28,808 nt of DNA, taken from CAZONU01 sp965370045 (GTDB lineage: Bacteria; Planctomycetota; SZUA-567; JAKLDR01). The stretch lies in contig CBDUSI010000054.1 of assembly GCA_965370045.1 (NCBI GenBank), forward strand, positions 1-28,808, read 5' to 3'. The notes under the pieces were generated by a model. The model was not told where the DNA came from, did not search any database, and worked only from the letters and a program-made list of their open reading frames with translations. Positions 16,329 to 26,130 of the stretch are shown piece by piece (positions within the stretch are counted from its first letter, which is position 1; each line of letters opens with the position of its first letter). A program made the translations under genes and the position numbers.

Positions 16329-17222
16329 TCAGGGCAGCAGCCCCTCTCGCGCGCGCTCAATCACCTGCTCCAGTGCGAAGCCCGCCACCCGGCTGGCCAG
16401 CACCCCCAGCAGGAACTCGGCCTTGACCCGCCGGTCTCGGGGCACCACGCAGATCACCGCCTTGTCGACCAGGCGCTTCTGGGTGTCCAGCGCGACCACC
16501 AGCGGCGGAGCGGTGCGCCGCAGGATCACCTTGCGGGGCGCGTCGAACACCGAGGCGTCCGGGCACAGCGAGCGGGCCACGCCCTCGCTGAACTTCAGGA
16601 AGCAGCACGGCGGGCGGGCGGCCAGGGGCAGAACGTCCTCCTCGAAGAGGATGGCCCGGTGCTTCTCGCTGACCCGCTCCTTCGAGAGCAGCCTGTCGTC
16701 CCGGCGGCCCAGGAGTACGCCGGGCACGGCTCTGGCCACGTCGCCCAGGCACCGGGGAGCGGCCCTGAGCTTCTCAATGGCGTCCTCGATGGCCGTGCTG
16801 CGGGCCACCTTGAGCTTGCGGGTGCTGGCCTTCTTTATCCTGCTGCCGGCGACGATCTCCTTGACCTCGTTGACCAGCTCCGGCCCGTCGAAGGGCTTGG
16901 TGAGGTAGGTGTCCGCGCCGGCCTCCAGGCCCTCCTCCAGCTCGCCCACCCGCTTGCAGGCGGTGAGCATGATCACCGGGATGTTCCGGGTACGGCGCGA
17001 GGCGCGCAGGCGTCGACAGGTCTCGAAGCCGTCGATGCCCGGCATGTTGACGTCCAGGATGATCGCCAGGGGCCGGACCTTGGCGGCCATCGCCAGGCCC
17101 TCTTCGCCACTGGCCGCCTGGTGGACCTCGAAACCCGCCATCGAGAAGCGCAGGTCGATGGTCGCGCGGAGGTCCGCGTCGTCGTCGACCACCAGTATCC
17201 GCTGCTTGCGCCCGAAAAGCAC
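16329..17222 (-). CDS. Response-regulator receiver domain fused to a TaqI-like DNA target-recognition domain
   Basis: A 297-aa product. Residues 1-120 are a complete CheY-like receiver: acidic pair D13/D14, phospho-acceptor D57 in ILDVNMPGIDG, T87 and K109 in LTKPF. Residues ~145-297 resemble the specificity domain of type IIG/TaqI-like adenine methyltransferases: LGDVARAVPGVLLGRRDD, then a diverged 'vLxGxDi' stretch ending in CCFLKFSEG, then PRKVILRRTAPPLVVALD, VDKAVICVVPRD and AEFLLGVLASRVAGFAL. No methyltransferase (NPPY) or nuclease motif is present. The GTG at 17222 was chosen because AAGGGGAG lies 5 nt upstream and the receiver starts immediately; the open frame further out is antisense to the isomerase gene. 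It is divergent from that gene and upstream of the pilus operon on the same strand. The receiver assignment is firm; the TaqI-like assignment is by recalled pattern. Confidence 0.75.
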   Translation of the reverse strand: MLFGRKQRILVVDDDADLRATIDLRFSMAGFEVHQAASGEEGLAMAAKVRPLAIILDVNMPGIDGFETCRRLRASRRTRNIPVIMLTACKRVGELEEGLEAGADTYLTKPFDGPELVNEVKEIVAGSRIKKASTRKLKVARSTAIEDAIEKLRAAPRCLGDVARAVPGVLLGRRDDRLLSKERVSEKHRAILFEEDVLPLAARPPCCFLKFSEGVARSLCPDASVFDAPRKVILRRTAPPLVVALDTQKRLVDKAVICVVPRDRRVKAEFLLGVLASRVAGFALEQVIERAREGLLP

Positions 17223-17248
17223 GGCCACTCCCCTTTCCCGACGGCAGG

Positions 17249-17277
17249 ATTCTAGCGGTCGGCGGGCGGCCACGCAA
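17249..17277 (-). promoter_or_regulatory. Putative promoter of the response-regulator gene
   Basis: On the minus strand, TTGCGT (17277-17272) and TAGAAT (17254-17249) have 17-nt spacing. The predicted start near 17242 is about 20 nt before the GTG at 17222. Confidence 0.4.
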
Positions 17278-17306
17278 GCCCAGAGCAGCGCGGTCCCCCG
17301 AACCAT

Positions 17307-17334
17307 TTGACATCCTCGCCCGGCGGCAAATAAT
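17307..17334 (+). promoter_or_regulatory. Putative sigma-70 promoter of the uronate isomerase-like gene
   Basis: A consensus TTGACA (17307-17312) is followed after 16 nt by AATAAT (17329-17334). The predicted start near 17341 is about 23 nt before the ATG. It sits back to back with the response-regulator promoter, about 30 bp away. Confidence 0.55.
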
Positions 17335-17363
17335 CGGCAGGAACACCTGAGGGGAGAAGACTC

Positions 17364-18620
17364 ATGAAGCTCAAGACCGAAAGCGCCGTCCGCGCGGCCG
17401 TCAGGAAAGCGGCGGCCGCCGCCCCCGTCGTGGACATGCACACCCACCTCTGCGAGCCGCGCTTCGGCGGGCTCCTGCTGTGGGGCGTCGACGAGCTGGT
17501 GACCTATCACTACCTGGTCGCCGAGCTCTTCCGCACCGGGCCGAAGCTCACGCCGGAACACTTCTGGAAGCTCAGCAAGCCGAAGCAGGCCGATCTCATC
17601 TGGCAGGCGCTCTTCGTCGAGCGCGCCCCGGTCAGCGAGGCCTGCCGCGGCATCGTAACCTGCCTCCAGGCCATCGGCATCAGGCCCGGCCCCAAGGCGC
17701 TGGTCGCCGCCCGCAAGTACTTCGCCGGCCGGAAGCTGAAAGATTACGTGAACACCGTCTTCAAGCTGAGCGGTGTTTCGCACGTCGTAATGACCAACAA
17801 CCCCTTCGACGACCAGGAACGCCCCCTGTGGGCCCGGGGAGGCAGCCGCGACCGCCGCTTCATCCCCGCGCTGCGCATAGACAACCTGCTTCGCGACTGG
17901 CCGGCCGCCGCGCGCAAGCTCCGCTCGATGGGCTACCGGGCCTCGGGCGCCGCCAAGGGGCCGGACGCCAGGGGCGCCCGGGAAGTCACGCGCTTCCTGA
18001 ACGACTGGACCAGCAAGATGCGCCCGGTATACATGGCCGCCTCGCTGCCGCCGGAGTTCGACTATCCGGGGCGCGACGCCTGCTGCCAAGTGCTCAATAA
18101 GTGCCTGCTGCCATTCGCCGAGGAGCGTGATCTGCCCCTGGCGCTGATGATCGGCGCGCGCTTGGGCGTAAATCCCCGGCTGAGGCTGGCCGGCGACGGC
18201 GTGGGGCGTTCACGGGTCGAGGCCGTAGAGGCGCTCTGCCGCGAGTGGCCGGGGGTGAAGTTCCTGGTTACGCTGCTGGCCCGCGAGAACCAGCACGGGC
18301 TCTGCGTCGCCGCGCGCAAGTTCGGCAACTTGATGCCCTTCGGCTGCTGGTGGTTCCTCAACGACCCCTCGATAATCGAGATGATGACCGCCCAGCGGAT
18401 GGAGCTCCTGGGGACGAGCTTCGTGCCCCAGCACTCCGACGCCCGGGTGCTCGACCAGTTGGTTTACAAGTGGCGGCACTCGCGGGCGGTCATCGGGAAA
18501 GTGCTGGCCGACAAGTTCGCGGACCTCTTCAAGTCCGGCTGGCCGGTGACGCGCGAAGAGATCAGGCGCGAGGTCGAACGCCTCTTCTCAGGGAACTTCC
18601 TGGAGTTCGTGGGACGCTGA
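17364..18620 (+). CDS. Uronate isomerase-like amidohydrolase-superfamily protein
   Basis: A 418-aa cytoplasmic protein related to glucuronate/galacturonate isomerase (UxaC), which converts aldo-uronates to keto-uronates. Visible family features are the metal-binding HxH (H26, H28) in VVDMHTHL followed by the WGVDELVTYHYLVAELFR helix, and late-strand motifs CWWFLNDPSI and a QHSDAR segment in place of the usual T-D-S-R. A helical C-terminus ending in VTREEIRREVERLFSGNFLEF resembles the UxaC C-terminal helix. E. coli UxaC is about 470 aa, so this is shorter. GGGGAG lies 7 nt before the ATG. A uronate substrate would fit the lyase at 1334-3952, but the enzyme may act on another sugar acid. Confidence 0.7.
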   Translation: MKLKTESAVRAAVRKAAAAAPVVDMHTHLCEPRFGGLLLWGVDELVTYHYLVAELFRTGPKLTPEHFWKLSKPKQADLIWQALFVERAPVSEACRGIVTCLQAIGIRPGPKALVAARKYFAGRKLKDYVNTVFKLSGVSHVVMTNNPFDDQERPLWARGGSRDRRFIPALRIDNLLRDWPAAARKLRSMGYRASGAAKGPDARGAREVTRFLNDWTSKMRPVYMAASLPPEFDYPGRDACCQVLNKCLLPFAEERDLPLALMIGARLGVNPRLRLAGDGVGRSRVEAVEALCREWPGVKFLVTLLARENQHGLCVAARKFGNLMPFGCWWFLNDPSIIEMMTAQRMELLGTSFVPQHSDARVLDQLVYKWRHSRAVIGKVLADKFADLFKSGWPVTREEIRREVERLFSGNFLEFVGR

Positions 18621-18694
18621 GGAGCAGGCGCAATACCGTTCATGCAGTCGGAAACGCTCCTCACCGGATTTCCGCCTGAATGCCTCCCGAGGGG

Positions 18695-19291
18695 TCATTT
18701 CCGAACGGGCGAAACCGGCGCGGTTGGATGCATCAGGTCCAGGAGTCTCTTCAACTCCTTAGCTTCCTTCGCTTTTCGCAGGGAGCCCTTTTCGATCTCC
18801 GCCCTGACTGCGTTTTCTCCCATGATATTAACCAGGGTCGTTAACAGCACGACTTTGCCCGACGCCCATTTTGCCTTGCCCAGCCGCTTGATCAGGTCCT
18901 TCCTCGCGGGATTCCCTATGGATTCGAGAACGGCTGTGACCGGATAACTCAACTCCCGGGGCTGCATTGATCCCCCCGCAATTGGGTACTTGGGATCCAC
19001 ATACTCAATGTTCTGGCAAAGCAGGCCCACGGCTTCACTCGCGCGAAACTCCTTCAACAGGCGAAGCAGGTCCCTGATTCTCTCGTGGTTCCTGTCCGCG
19101 TACTTCTTCTTGAACTCCCGCGCAAGACCCTCCATTGAAATCCGGATTGTCCGCTTGCGACGCCGGATCTCAGCTTCAATTGCAGCCTTCCGCTTCGTCG
19201 CGTCACTGGAACCGAGGTCCGGCTCCGCGGCGAGCGTACAACCCGCCATGGTGGAAGCGGCCACGGCTAAGGCAAGTAAGAATGATTTCAT
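18695..19291 (-). CDS. Predicted lipoprotein of unknown function
   Basis: A 198-aa protein with a signal sequence MKSFLLALAVAASTMAGC that ends in a plausible lipobox (MAGC), so the mature form would start with a lipidated Cys18. The body is helical and charged, with segments such as AEIRRRKRTIRISMEGL and RIRDLLRLLKEFRASEAVGLL; the latter half (LESIGNPARKDLIKRLGKAKWASGKVVLLTTLVNIMG, read in two parts) resembles HEAT-like helical repeats. I do not recognise the family. The ATG at 19291 was chosen because GAGGAG lies 7 nt upstream. It begins 11 nt after the preceding gene's stop, so it is the last gene of a three-gene operon of exported proteins. GC content is visibly lower than in the neighbouring metabolic genes. 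Confidence 0.7.
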   Translation of the reverse strand: MKSFLLALAVAASTMAGCTLAAEPDLGSSDATKRKAAIEAEIRRRKRTIRISMEGLAREFKKKYADRNHERIRDLLRLLKEFRASEAVGLLCQNIEYVDPKYPIAGGSMQPRELSYPVTAVLESIGNPARKDLIKRLGKAKWASGKVVLLTTLVNIMGENAVRAEIEKGSLRKAKEAKELKRLLDLMHPTAPVSPVRK

Positions 19292-19302
19292 TGCAAATCT
19301 CC

Positions 19303-20958
19303 TCACGGGTTCAAGTTCTTGTTGTGCTTGCCGAGTAGTATCTCATTTTCACCCTTGCCGTCGTTGGGATTGTCACCGCCACCGGACCACAGCCTCGACA
19401 GATTATTGCCGAGTCTCCTCACAATGCGCATTCTTGTCGCCCACTTGTAATCATTAGAGCATCGCACAACGGTCCTCACACCGTCCACTTTGTAGGTGAA
19501 CGTGGTCCACTGCGTAAAATCCAACCTAGTGCGTGCATCCTTGGCACGTGGGTTGTTCTCAGGGTCAGGTGGTCGCTTCGGCGGATGGAGAATCAGCGAA
19601 GTGGGCCCATCCTCATCAATAATGACGAGATGTGGCTTATTGTCCTTAGGGTCTTTGTCCAGGGCATCAACATCGGGAGTAATGTCCTGATATCTCAGAT
19701 AGCTATCGTCCTCAGCTTTCCCGCCGGGACCACAATTCCACTTGGGCACGACCCTACCATCAAGGTAATGTCGCCTGCCGTTCAGTTCCCTGTTTATTAC
19801 GAACCCCAGGCCTACGGATACCCTGGCTGCTGCACCAACGGCATCGTTAGATTGGACCTCTCTGATGGGTGGCCCGGGGATAGCGCCAACGTTGAAATCC
19901 TTCGGATGGATCCTACCCCGTATTTCGACCACTGCTCGTGCATATCCTATCCCAGAGGGGTCGATTATGACGCCGTAGCTGTCAGTCCAGGTTTTTCCCC
20001 AGGCGCGGCGAGCGTCCTCATACACGGGAGCGCGGCGTCGGAACCCTGTCTTTCGCCCGGCCATCTCAACCCACAGCACTGTCACGTCTTCTTCGCAAAG
20101 GATGTAGCCGGATACTGAACCAAGACGCGCCTCAATAACGGCATCGTTCATCTTGGCGCTTTCTACCTGACCGGATATCTTGAATTTCACCCAGGTCCCG
20201 GACGCGGGAAGCGTCAACTTGATCGTCGTGTCCTTCTTTTTGGGGAAACGGACATCTCCACCTCCCGTTTTGTTTATCAGCACCACCTTTAGCGTGCTTT
20301 TAGAAAGGGTTCTTATCCTGCATGGAATGGTGGGTCTTCCGGCGGGACTGTCGGACTTGCGGCAAATAATGTCATCGTCATCGGCAGCAGTGTTGTTAAT
20401 CTGCATTTCGACTTTGACATCCAGCACTTTGGCCGCCCAGTGGTATTCTTGGGGCTTGCCGGGTTTGCCAGGCTTGCCGGGCTTGCCGGGAGGACGTTTC
20501 AGGTTGCCCTCGCAATACATGGGATAATGGCCCGCGTGGTCGGCCTTGGTGAAATCGCCACGGGCCGTGATCTCGGTCTCGCCCGGGTTGATCTCCATGA
20601 GCTTCGAGGCGAGGTAACCGATGTTCTCGAAAATGTCCGCCCATTTGGGCAGGGCCACGTAGCGCTTCGGGTCCAGCGGCTTCAACTCTCCGGCCCGAAA
20701 CGGACGAAACCGGAATCCACGGGGATTCGCAAACGATTTCCTGATGCGGGTCTTCTTTTTACCCGGCAGCAGCGTTACTCTATCCGGGCTGACCCGCTTC
20801 TCCTTTTTGCTTTCCCGGTCCCCGTCGCGCTCGATCGTTTTGGTTTTTCGCTGCGAACGATCATAGGCGTCCACCTGCTCCGCCGCCTGCACCGGACACG
20901 CGAACGCCGCGAGCAGGATCGCCGCGATAAATCCGACTCCCATCCGTTTATGATTCAT
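19303..20958 (-). CDS. Exported protein of unknown function with a short GKP repeat
   Basis: A 551-aa protein with a signal peptide MNHKRMGVGFIAAILLAAF ending near CPVQA. The mature part begins with a strongly charged Lys/Arg/Asp segment. PPGKPGKPGKPGKP, a short collagen-like G-x-P run, lies at about residues 155-168. Most of the rest appears beta-rich, with several clusters such as TTIKLTLPASGTWVKFKISG, and carries paired Cys residues (IICRKSD, TIPCRIR). I do not recognise the family. The ATG at 20958 was chosen because AAGGAGG sits 8 nt upstream; it overlaps the preceding TPR-like gene by 11 nt. The protein probably sits in the periplasm or outside the cell and may work with its two exported neighbours. 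Codon use is less GC-rich than in flanking genes. Confidence 0.7.
   Translation of the reverse strand: MNHKRMGVGFIAAILLAAFACPVQAAEQVDAYDRSQRKTKTIERDGDRESKKEKRVSPDRVTLLPGKKKTRIRKSFANPRGFRFRPFRAGELKPLDPKRYVALPKWADIFENIGYLASKLMEINPGETEITARGDFTKADHAGHYPMYCEGNLKRPPGKPGKPGKPGKPQEYHWAAKVLDVKVEMQINNTAADDDDIICRKSDSPAGRPTIPCRIRTLSKSTLKVVLINKTGGGDVRFPKKKDTTIKLTLPASGTWVKFKISGQVESAKMNDAVIEARLGSVSGYILCEEDVTVLWVEMAGRKTGFRRRAPVYEDARRAWGKTWTDSYGVIIDPSGIGYARAVVEIRGRIHPKDFNVGAIPGPPIREVQSNDAVGAAARVSVGLGFVINRELNGRRHYLDGRVVPKWNCGPGGKAEDDSYLRYQDITPDVDALDKDPKDNKPHLVIIDEDGPTSLILHPPKRPPDPENNPRAKDARTRLDFTQWTTFTYKVDGVRTVVRCSNDYKWATRMRIVRRLGNNLSRLWSGGGDNPNDGKGENEILLGKHNKNLNP
20454..20495 (-). repeat. Short tandem repeat encoding GKP units
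   Basis: Four to five copies of a 9-nt unit (GGCTTGCCG or close variants on the plus strand) encode Gly-Lys-Pro in the exported protein. The length could vary by slippage. Confidence 0.7.
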
Positions 20959-22834
20959 CCGGTCCGACCTCCTTCTGTTTGCGCTTTTCCTCATGTTCCT
21001 TCAGGTAAAACTTCGCCAGTTCTCTATATCCGCCTGACTGCCTCGGCAGAGACAAAAGCATCTTCTTACCCTCGGCATCGCGGCCCACGTAAAACATACG
21101 CAGGCCGAATTCAATCATCGCCTCGTAGACGAACCTGTTCCTCCTGCCTGAAAACGCCAGCTTCTTCAGGCACTCATGTCCCCGAAGATGGACGTCTATG
21201 TCGCGAACCCGCGCCGAGACGCTGACCGCTATAAGCGCAAGACGATCCCGGGAAAAACATATCCGCTTTGCCTTCAAGCCTTTCTCGAAGGCAAGAAACG
21301 CCGCCTTCCGCCCCTTGGTCCGATAGAGGGCGCTCCCGATTAGGACGTGCGGATAAATCTTCTGCTCCGTTCGCAGATTGCCGAATTCGTTCGCCAGAAG
21401 TCGTTCCGCCAAGTCCCGTGCCTTGTCGAACCGCTCGGTGCAGTAATAGAAGTCGGCAAGCAGGATGACGAACCGCTGGCGGCCCCGGTAAAGCCGCAAG
21501 TCCTCGGGATATGCATACAAGTATCCGTGCTCAGCGCCCCATTTGAGGCGCGCGTAATCGTTCCAAACCCCCGCTTTCTGCATCCGCTTGGTCTGTCTGT
21601 CATATTTCAGTATCTTCTCGTAGCACTTGAGGGCTTGTTCCTTCTTGCCCTCCACGAAGTATATGAATCCCCTGAAACCGGCGCACTGCTCCTCCAGATC
21701 GTCCAGATACCAACCGCAGGTGCGCCGATTAACCAGCTGGCCGGGCCTTATTCGTTGCTTGTTGATGTTGCCCCAGTGATCGGCCTTCTTTTCGGCCTTG
21801 GGCGGGGCTGTCAGCCTTCGCGCGGCAGGTTTGATTCGCATTTTATTGTCGGGAACTTCCTTGCGAGCACGTTCAAACCACTTGTTGAGCAGACCAAAAT
21901 ACTTCCGGGCCTCCAAGGGACGCACCCGATGCTCCAACTCAATCCTGCCGAGTTCCAACAGGGCCTCGCCCCGGTAAAGCCCGTTCTTGTCCTTCTGGTA
22001 GAAAGCCCACAGATCCCGTTGAGCCCCGTCGAGCTTCTTGAGCCCTACAAGGCAAAGCGGGGCGTACAGCCTCGACGCTTCCGCGTAGATGTTAGCTGGA
22101 TGTTTCTTGATAACGACCCGGTACAGCTCCAGTGCCTTCTTGAAACCACGACCGCTCCGCCGCAGCGATTCCGCCCTGCGGTAGAGCAGGAAATCTTCAC
22201 CCAATGCAAGACGGTCGATGTCATGCTTCAAGGAACGCCATCTGTGCCGGATGTCCCTTTCGGTTACCAGCCCGACATAGTACTTGCCCCGGGCCCGGCG
22301 GAGCTTCAGCGCATAGTTGAAGGCGACACGGGCGCGCTTCAGGCCCTTGAGGTTCTCCTTGTCTTGCGCCGACATGCATCCGAGATAGTACGCCGCATCG
22401 ACGAACACATCTTCCCTGCCTTGCTTGAGCAGGAACTGGTCGAGTTCCAGCATGGCTTCGAGGCGCCGGCCTTCCAGCGCCGCGCACCTGCAAAGCCCGA
22501 TCTTTCCCCTGATGCCCCACTTGCTGCGAGATTTCGTCTTGAGTTCCCCGTAGGCCCGCCGGGCCTCGGCCAGCGTTCCCTTCTCGCCCTCCGCATGAAA
22601 GCGCAGGCAAAGCTCTGCGTAGCGGAACAGGGCCTCGTCGCCCCTGGCCGTGCCCGGCTTTCCGAGGGCTCTGAACCACCTGAGGGCCTGAACGCGGTCC
22701 TTCTTCTCCTCCGACGCGGCCAAACGTTTGGTCTTCTCAAGAGGCGTCTCGGGTTTCCTGGGCTCGCCGCCGAGCGCGGCGCAACGGACCAGCAGCACCG
22801 CACATGCTACGGAAAAGCTGAATCTGGATATCAC
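20948..22834 (-). CDS. Exported TPR-like helical-repeat protein
   Basis: A 628-aa protein with a signal peptide at the start (ISRFSFSVACAVLLV, cleavage probably near ALGG). Most of the sequence consists of 30-40-residue helical hairpins of TPR/Sel1 type: ALRWFRALGKPGTARGDEAL, RRSGRGFKKALELYRVVIKK, FIYFVEGKKEQALKCYEKIL and CTERFDKARDLAERLLANEF. Such arrays usually serve as protein-protein scaffolds. A charged insertion at ~325-365 interrupts the array. The start is GTG at 22834 with GGGGGAG 6 nt upstream. It is the first gene of a three-gene operon driven by the promoter at 22897-22925, and its stop overlaps the next start by 11 nt. The specific function is unknown. Confidence 0.75.
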   Translation of the reverse strand: MISRFSFSVACAVLLVRCAALGGEPRKPETPLEKTKRLAASEEKKDRVQALRWFRALGKPGTARGDEALFRYAELCLRFHAEGEKGTLAEARRAYGELKTKSRSKWGIRGKIGLCRCAALEGRRLEAMLELDQFLLKQGREDVFVDAAYYLGCMSAQDKENLKGLKRARVAFNYALKLRRARGKYYVGLVTERDIRHRWRSLKHDIDRLALGEDFLLYRRAESLRRSGRGFKKALELYRVVIKKHPANIYAEASRLYAPLCLVGLKKLDGAQRDLWAFYQKDKNGLYRGEALLELGRIELEHRVRPLEARKYFGLLNKWFERARKEVPDNKMRIKPAARRLTAPPKAEKKADHWGNINKQRIRPGQLVNRRTCGWYLDDLEEQCAGFRGFIYFVEGKKEQALKCYEKILKYDRQTKRMQKAGVWNDYARLKWGAEHGYLYAYPEDLRLYRGRQRFVILLADFYYCTERFDKARDLAERLLANEFGNLRTEQKIYPHVLIGSALYRTKGRKAAFLAFEKGLKAKRICFSRDRLALIAVSVSARVRDIDVHLRGHECLKKLAFSGRRNRFVYEAMIEFGLRMFYVGRDAEGKKMLLSLPRQSGGYRELAKFYLKEHEEKRKQKEVGPDES

Positions 22835-22896
22835 CGGCGCTCCCCCTGAGTCCTCCGGCCCGAGCCTGCCAGCAAACCACAGGCTACTTATCCTAT

Positions 22897-22925
22897 ATTC
22901 TACATATGAAACGTAGTCCTGTCAA
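22897..22925 (-). promoter_or_regulatory. Near-consensus promoter of the exported-protein operon
   Basis: On the minus strand, a perfect TTGACA (22925-22920) is followed after exactly 17 nt by TAGAAT (22902-22897). The predicted start near 22890 gives a leader of about 55 nt. This is the best sigma-70 match in the window. Confidence 0.7.
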
Positions 22926-23011
22926 AGAAAACCAGCCAGAAATAGGGCGGGAGTGGAATCTCGTGACCCACCCCCGTGCCGGGGTTTGGCCGTCCGCTAG
23001 GGGCGGCGGAT

Positions 23012-23023
23012 TGCACATGTGCA
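23012..23023. promoter_or_regulatory. 12-bp perfect palindrome, possible operator
   Basis: TGCACATGTGCA is a perfect inverted repeat lying between the two divergent promoters of the 22835-23218 intergenic region, about 110 bp upstream of the ppdK -35 box. Nothing else in the sequence shows which protein might bind it. The rest of this 384-bp gap holds the two promoters, a small CCCCG/CGGGG hairpin at 22972-22984 and no gene I can support. Confidence 0.25.
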
Positions 23024-23131
23024 GTGTTCTTTCCGGGGCGATCCGGGCGCTTTTCCGACCTGTCCCGGCGACCCTGCTATTCCGCACATCCACTTGCCCC
23101 CGTCCCCGCGCGCGCCCTCCCCTTTCTCCTT

Positions 23132-23159
23132 TTGACACCCTGCCAGGACTGAATAACAT
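23132..23159 (+). promoter_or_regulatory. Putative sigma-70 promoter of ppdK
   Basis: A consensus TTGACA (23132-23137), a 16-nt spacer and TAACAT (23154-23159). The predicted start near 23166 leaves about 53 nt to the ATG, which has GGAGG just upstream (23209-23213). Confidence 0.5.
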
Positions 23160-23218
23160 TCCTCTCTCGACTGGAGCGGCCACCCGGCCGCCGCGCGCGC
23201 TCACCTACGGAGGATCCC

Positions 23219-26053
<2,835 letters not shown>

Positions 26054-26070
26054 TCGCGCAGGAGAGGGGC

Positions 26071-26130
26071 ATGTACTGGAAATCGTCCGCAAGGCGAAGC
26101 GGTGCGTGGCTCCGAAAGAAGAAAACGTGA
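26071..26130 (+). CDS. Possible 19-aa leader peptide coupled to the nuclease-like gene
   Basis: The ORF encodes MYWKSSARRSGAWLRKKKT. It starts 17 nt after the ppdK stop, behind a good ribosome-binding sequence (GGAGAGGGGC). Its TGA stop shares an A with the ATG of the next gene (TGATG), a layout typical of translational coupling. It is short, so it may be only an upstream ORF that loads ribosomes for the next gene, not a functional peptide. Confidence 0.4.
   Translation: MYWKSSARRSGAWLRKKKT

Noticed and set aside
16329..16331. TGA read as selenocysteine
   Set aside because: No conserved redox context surrounds the stop and I could not see a convincing SECIS-like hairpin just after it. Nonsense mutation or sequencing error is simpler.
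17223..18089. N-terminal extension of the response-regulator frame to 18089
   Set aside because: It is antisense to the uronate isomerase-like gene and has no domain features; the receiver domain begins right after the GTG at 17222, which has its own ribosome-binding site.
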